This document shows, piece by piece, positions 63,533 to 64,000 of a stretch of DNA of 64,000 nucleotides. A program made the position numbers and the translations under genes. Under the pieces are notes generated by a model. That model was not told where the DNA came from. It did not search any database and saw only the letters and a program-made list of their open reading frames with translations. The DNA is from Diphasiastrum complanatum (lineage: Eukaryota; Streptophyta; Lycopodiopsida; Lycopodiales; Lycopodiaceae), in the NCBI GenBank assembly GCA_029204225.1, contig CM055107.1:633942-697941 (forward strand), in the 5' to 3' direction. Each line of letters begins with the position of its first letter. The stretch's first letter is position 1.

Positions 63533-64000
63533 TAAGTCTCTATCATTGTTGTGGATATAGTGTTAATGAATCTTCGTATTAGACATGAATAATATGCATT
63601 TGCTGGATTATGAAATATGCTATCGCTCTCATGGGAACGAATCTCCGCGTGACAACTAACTAATCATCTTCATCTCCTTGATGCTTGTGTGCTTGGATCT
63701 AGGGTTGGGGGTGGATAGGAAATGCCCACTACAATTTTGACGCCGTTGTCAGGGAGCTACACCAATTTTTCAATGTTTAGCATGCATGGATGGATGTTAG
63801 CTTGCATTTAGACATTTCGTTTTGGCATAATAGGGTTAAAAATTACATTTTAGGGTAAAATTGGGAGAGATCTTGCTTGATTTGAGTGAATTTTCTTGTT
63901 TGAAATCTGATTTGATTGTTAAGTAGGGAATCCATACTATTCACCATTCTTAAGATCCATTTGGATCTGAATAAATCAGAAAAAAACAATGAAAATCATT

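Larger units (their letters stand above)
62668..64000. other. LTR-like segment and simple repeats at right edge
   Basis: No gene. From about 63120 to 63290 the plus strand resembles 47600-47760 (for example ggcctttttgt and gtcaagtt-gt-aa in the same order). A 16-bp palindrome with TATA core lies at 63295-63310. A (GA)n(G)n tract follows. Probably part of an LTR element running off the window. Confidence 0.45.

Overview
The window is eukaryotic nuclear DNA from a land plant with a large, repeat-rich genome. Two plant genes can be supported. Everything else I can classify is retrotransposon, a MITE, simple repeat or unassigned AT-rich DNA. The multi-kilobase introns packed with nested LTR elements, the LINE type and a diverged RAV-type transcription factor suggest a non-seed plant such as a fern, but the sequence does not prove this. 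I see no bacterial operons, rRNA genes, tRNA genes or CRISPR arrays.

Left part (1-35273). A glycoside hydrolase family 47 gene of the EDEM / plant MNS5 type runs on the + strand. Fourteen exons (4314-35273) splice into one uninterrupted 530-residue reading frame ending in TAA. The start codon and roughly the first 50 codons are not visible and probably lie left of the window. The sequence before exon 1 is a minus-strand LTR element (1-1520, cut by the window edge) followed by minus-strand LINE fragments (about 1665-4243). Intron 5 of this numbering (6128-22977, 16.85 kb) holds two LTRs of one family about 12 kb apart (10.2 and 22.1 kb), a copia element with target-site duplication (12037-15807) and a further primer-binding site at 18781. 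Intron 7 holds a MITE with inverted repeats and target duplication (23597-23816) and a young, non-autonomous LTR element (24146-27851). The last intron (29791-35042) holds a decayed gypsy fragment.

Middle (35274-46500). After a possible poly(A) signal there is about 7 kb of intergenic DNA, including a diverged relative of the 24-28 kb element. A minus-strand RAV-family (AP2 + B3) transcription factor gene follows (42487 to about 44433), with a GC-rich upstream region.

Right part (46500-64000). A decayed minus-strand gypsy element occupies 47571 to about 51250. A plus-strand copia element runs from about 51760 to 60071. Its gag is interrupted by a complete non-autonomous minus-strand LTR element (52432-57181, LTRs of 1.2 kb). 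The last 4 kb hold a plus-strand stretch resembling the C-terminal half of histone H3, a Ser/Pro/Lys-rich open frame, an LTR-like segment and a (GA)n(G)n tract.

All seven primer-binding sites I found match the 3' end of initiator methionine tRNA (one with a mismatch). The two host genes have no visible functional link: one acts on N-glycans in the secretory pathway, the other is a nuclear DNA-binding regulator.
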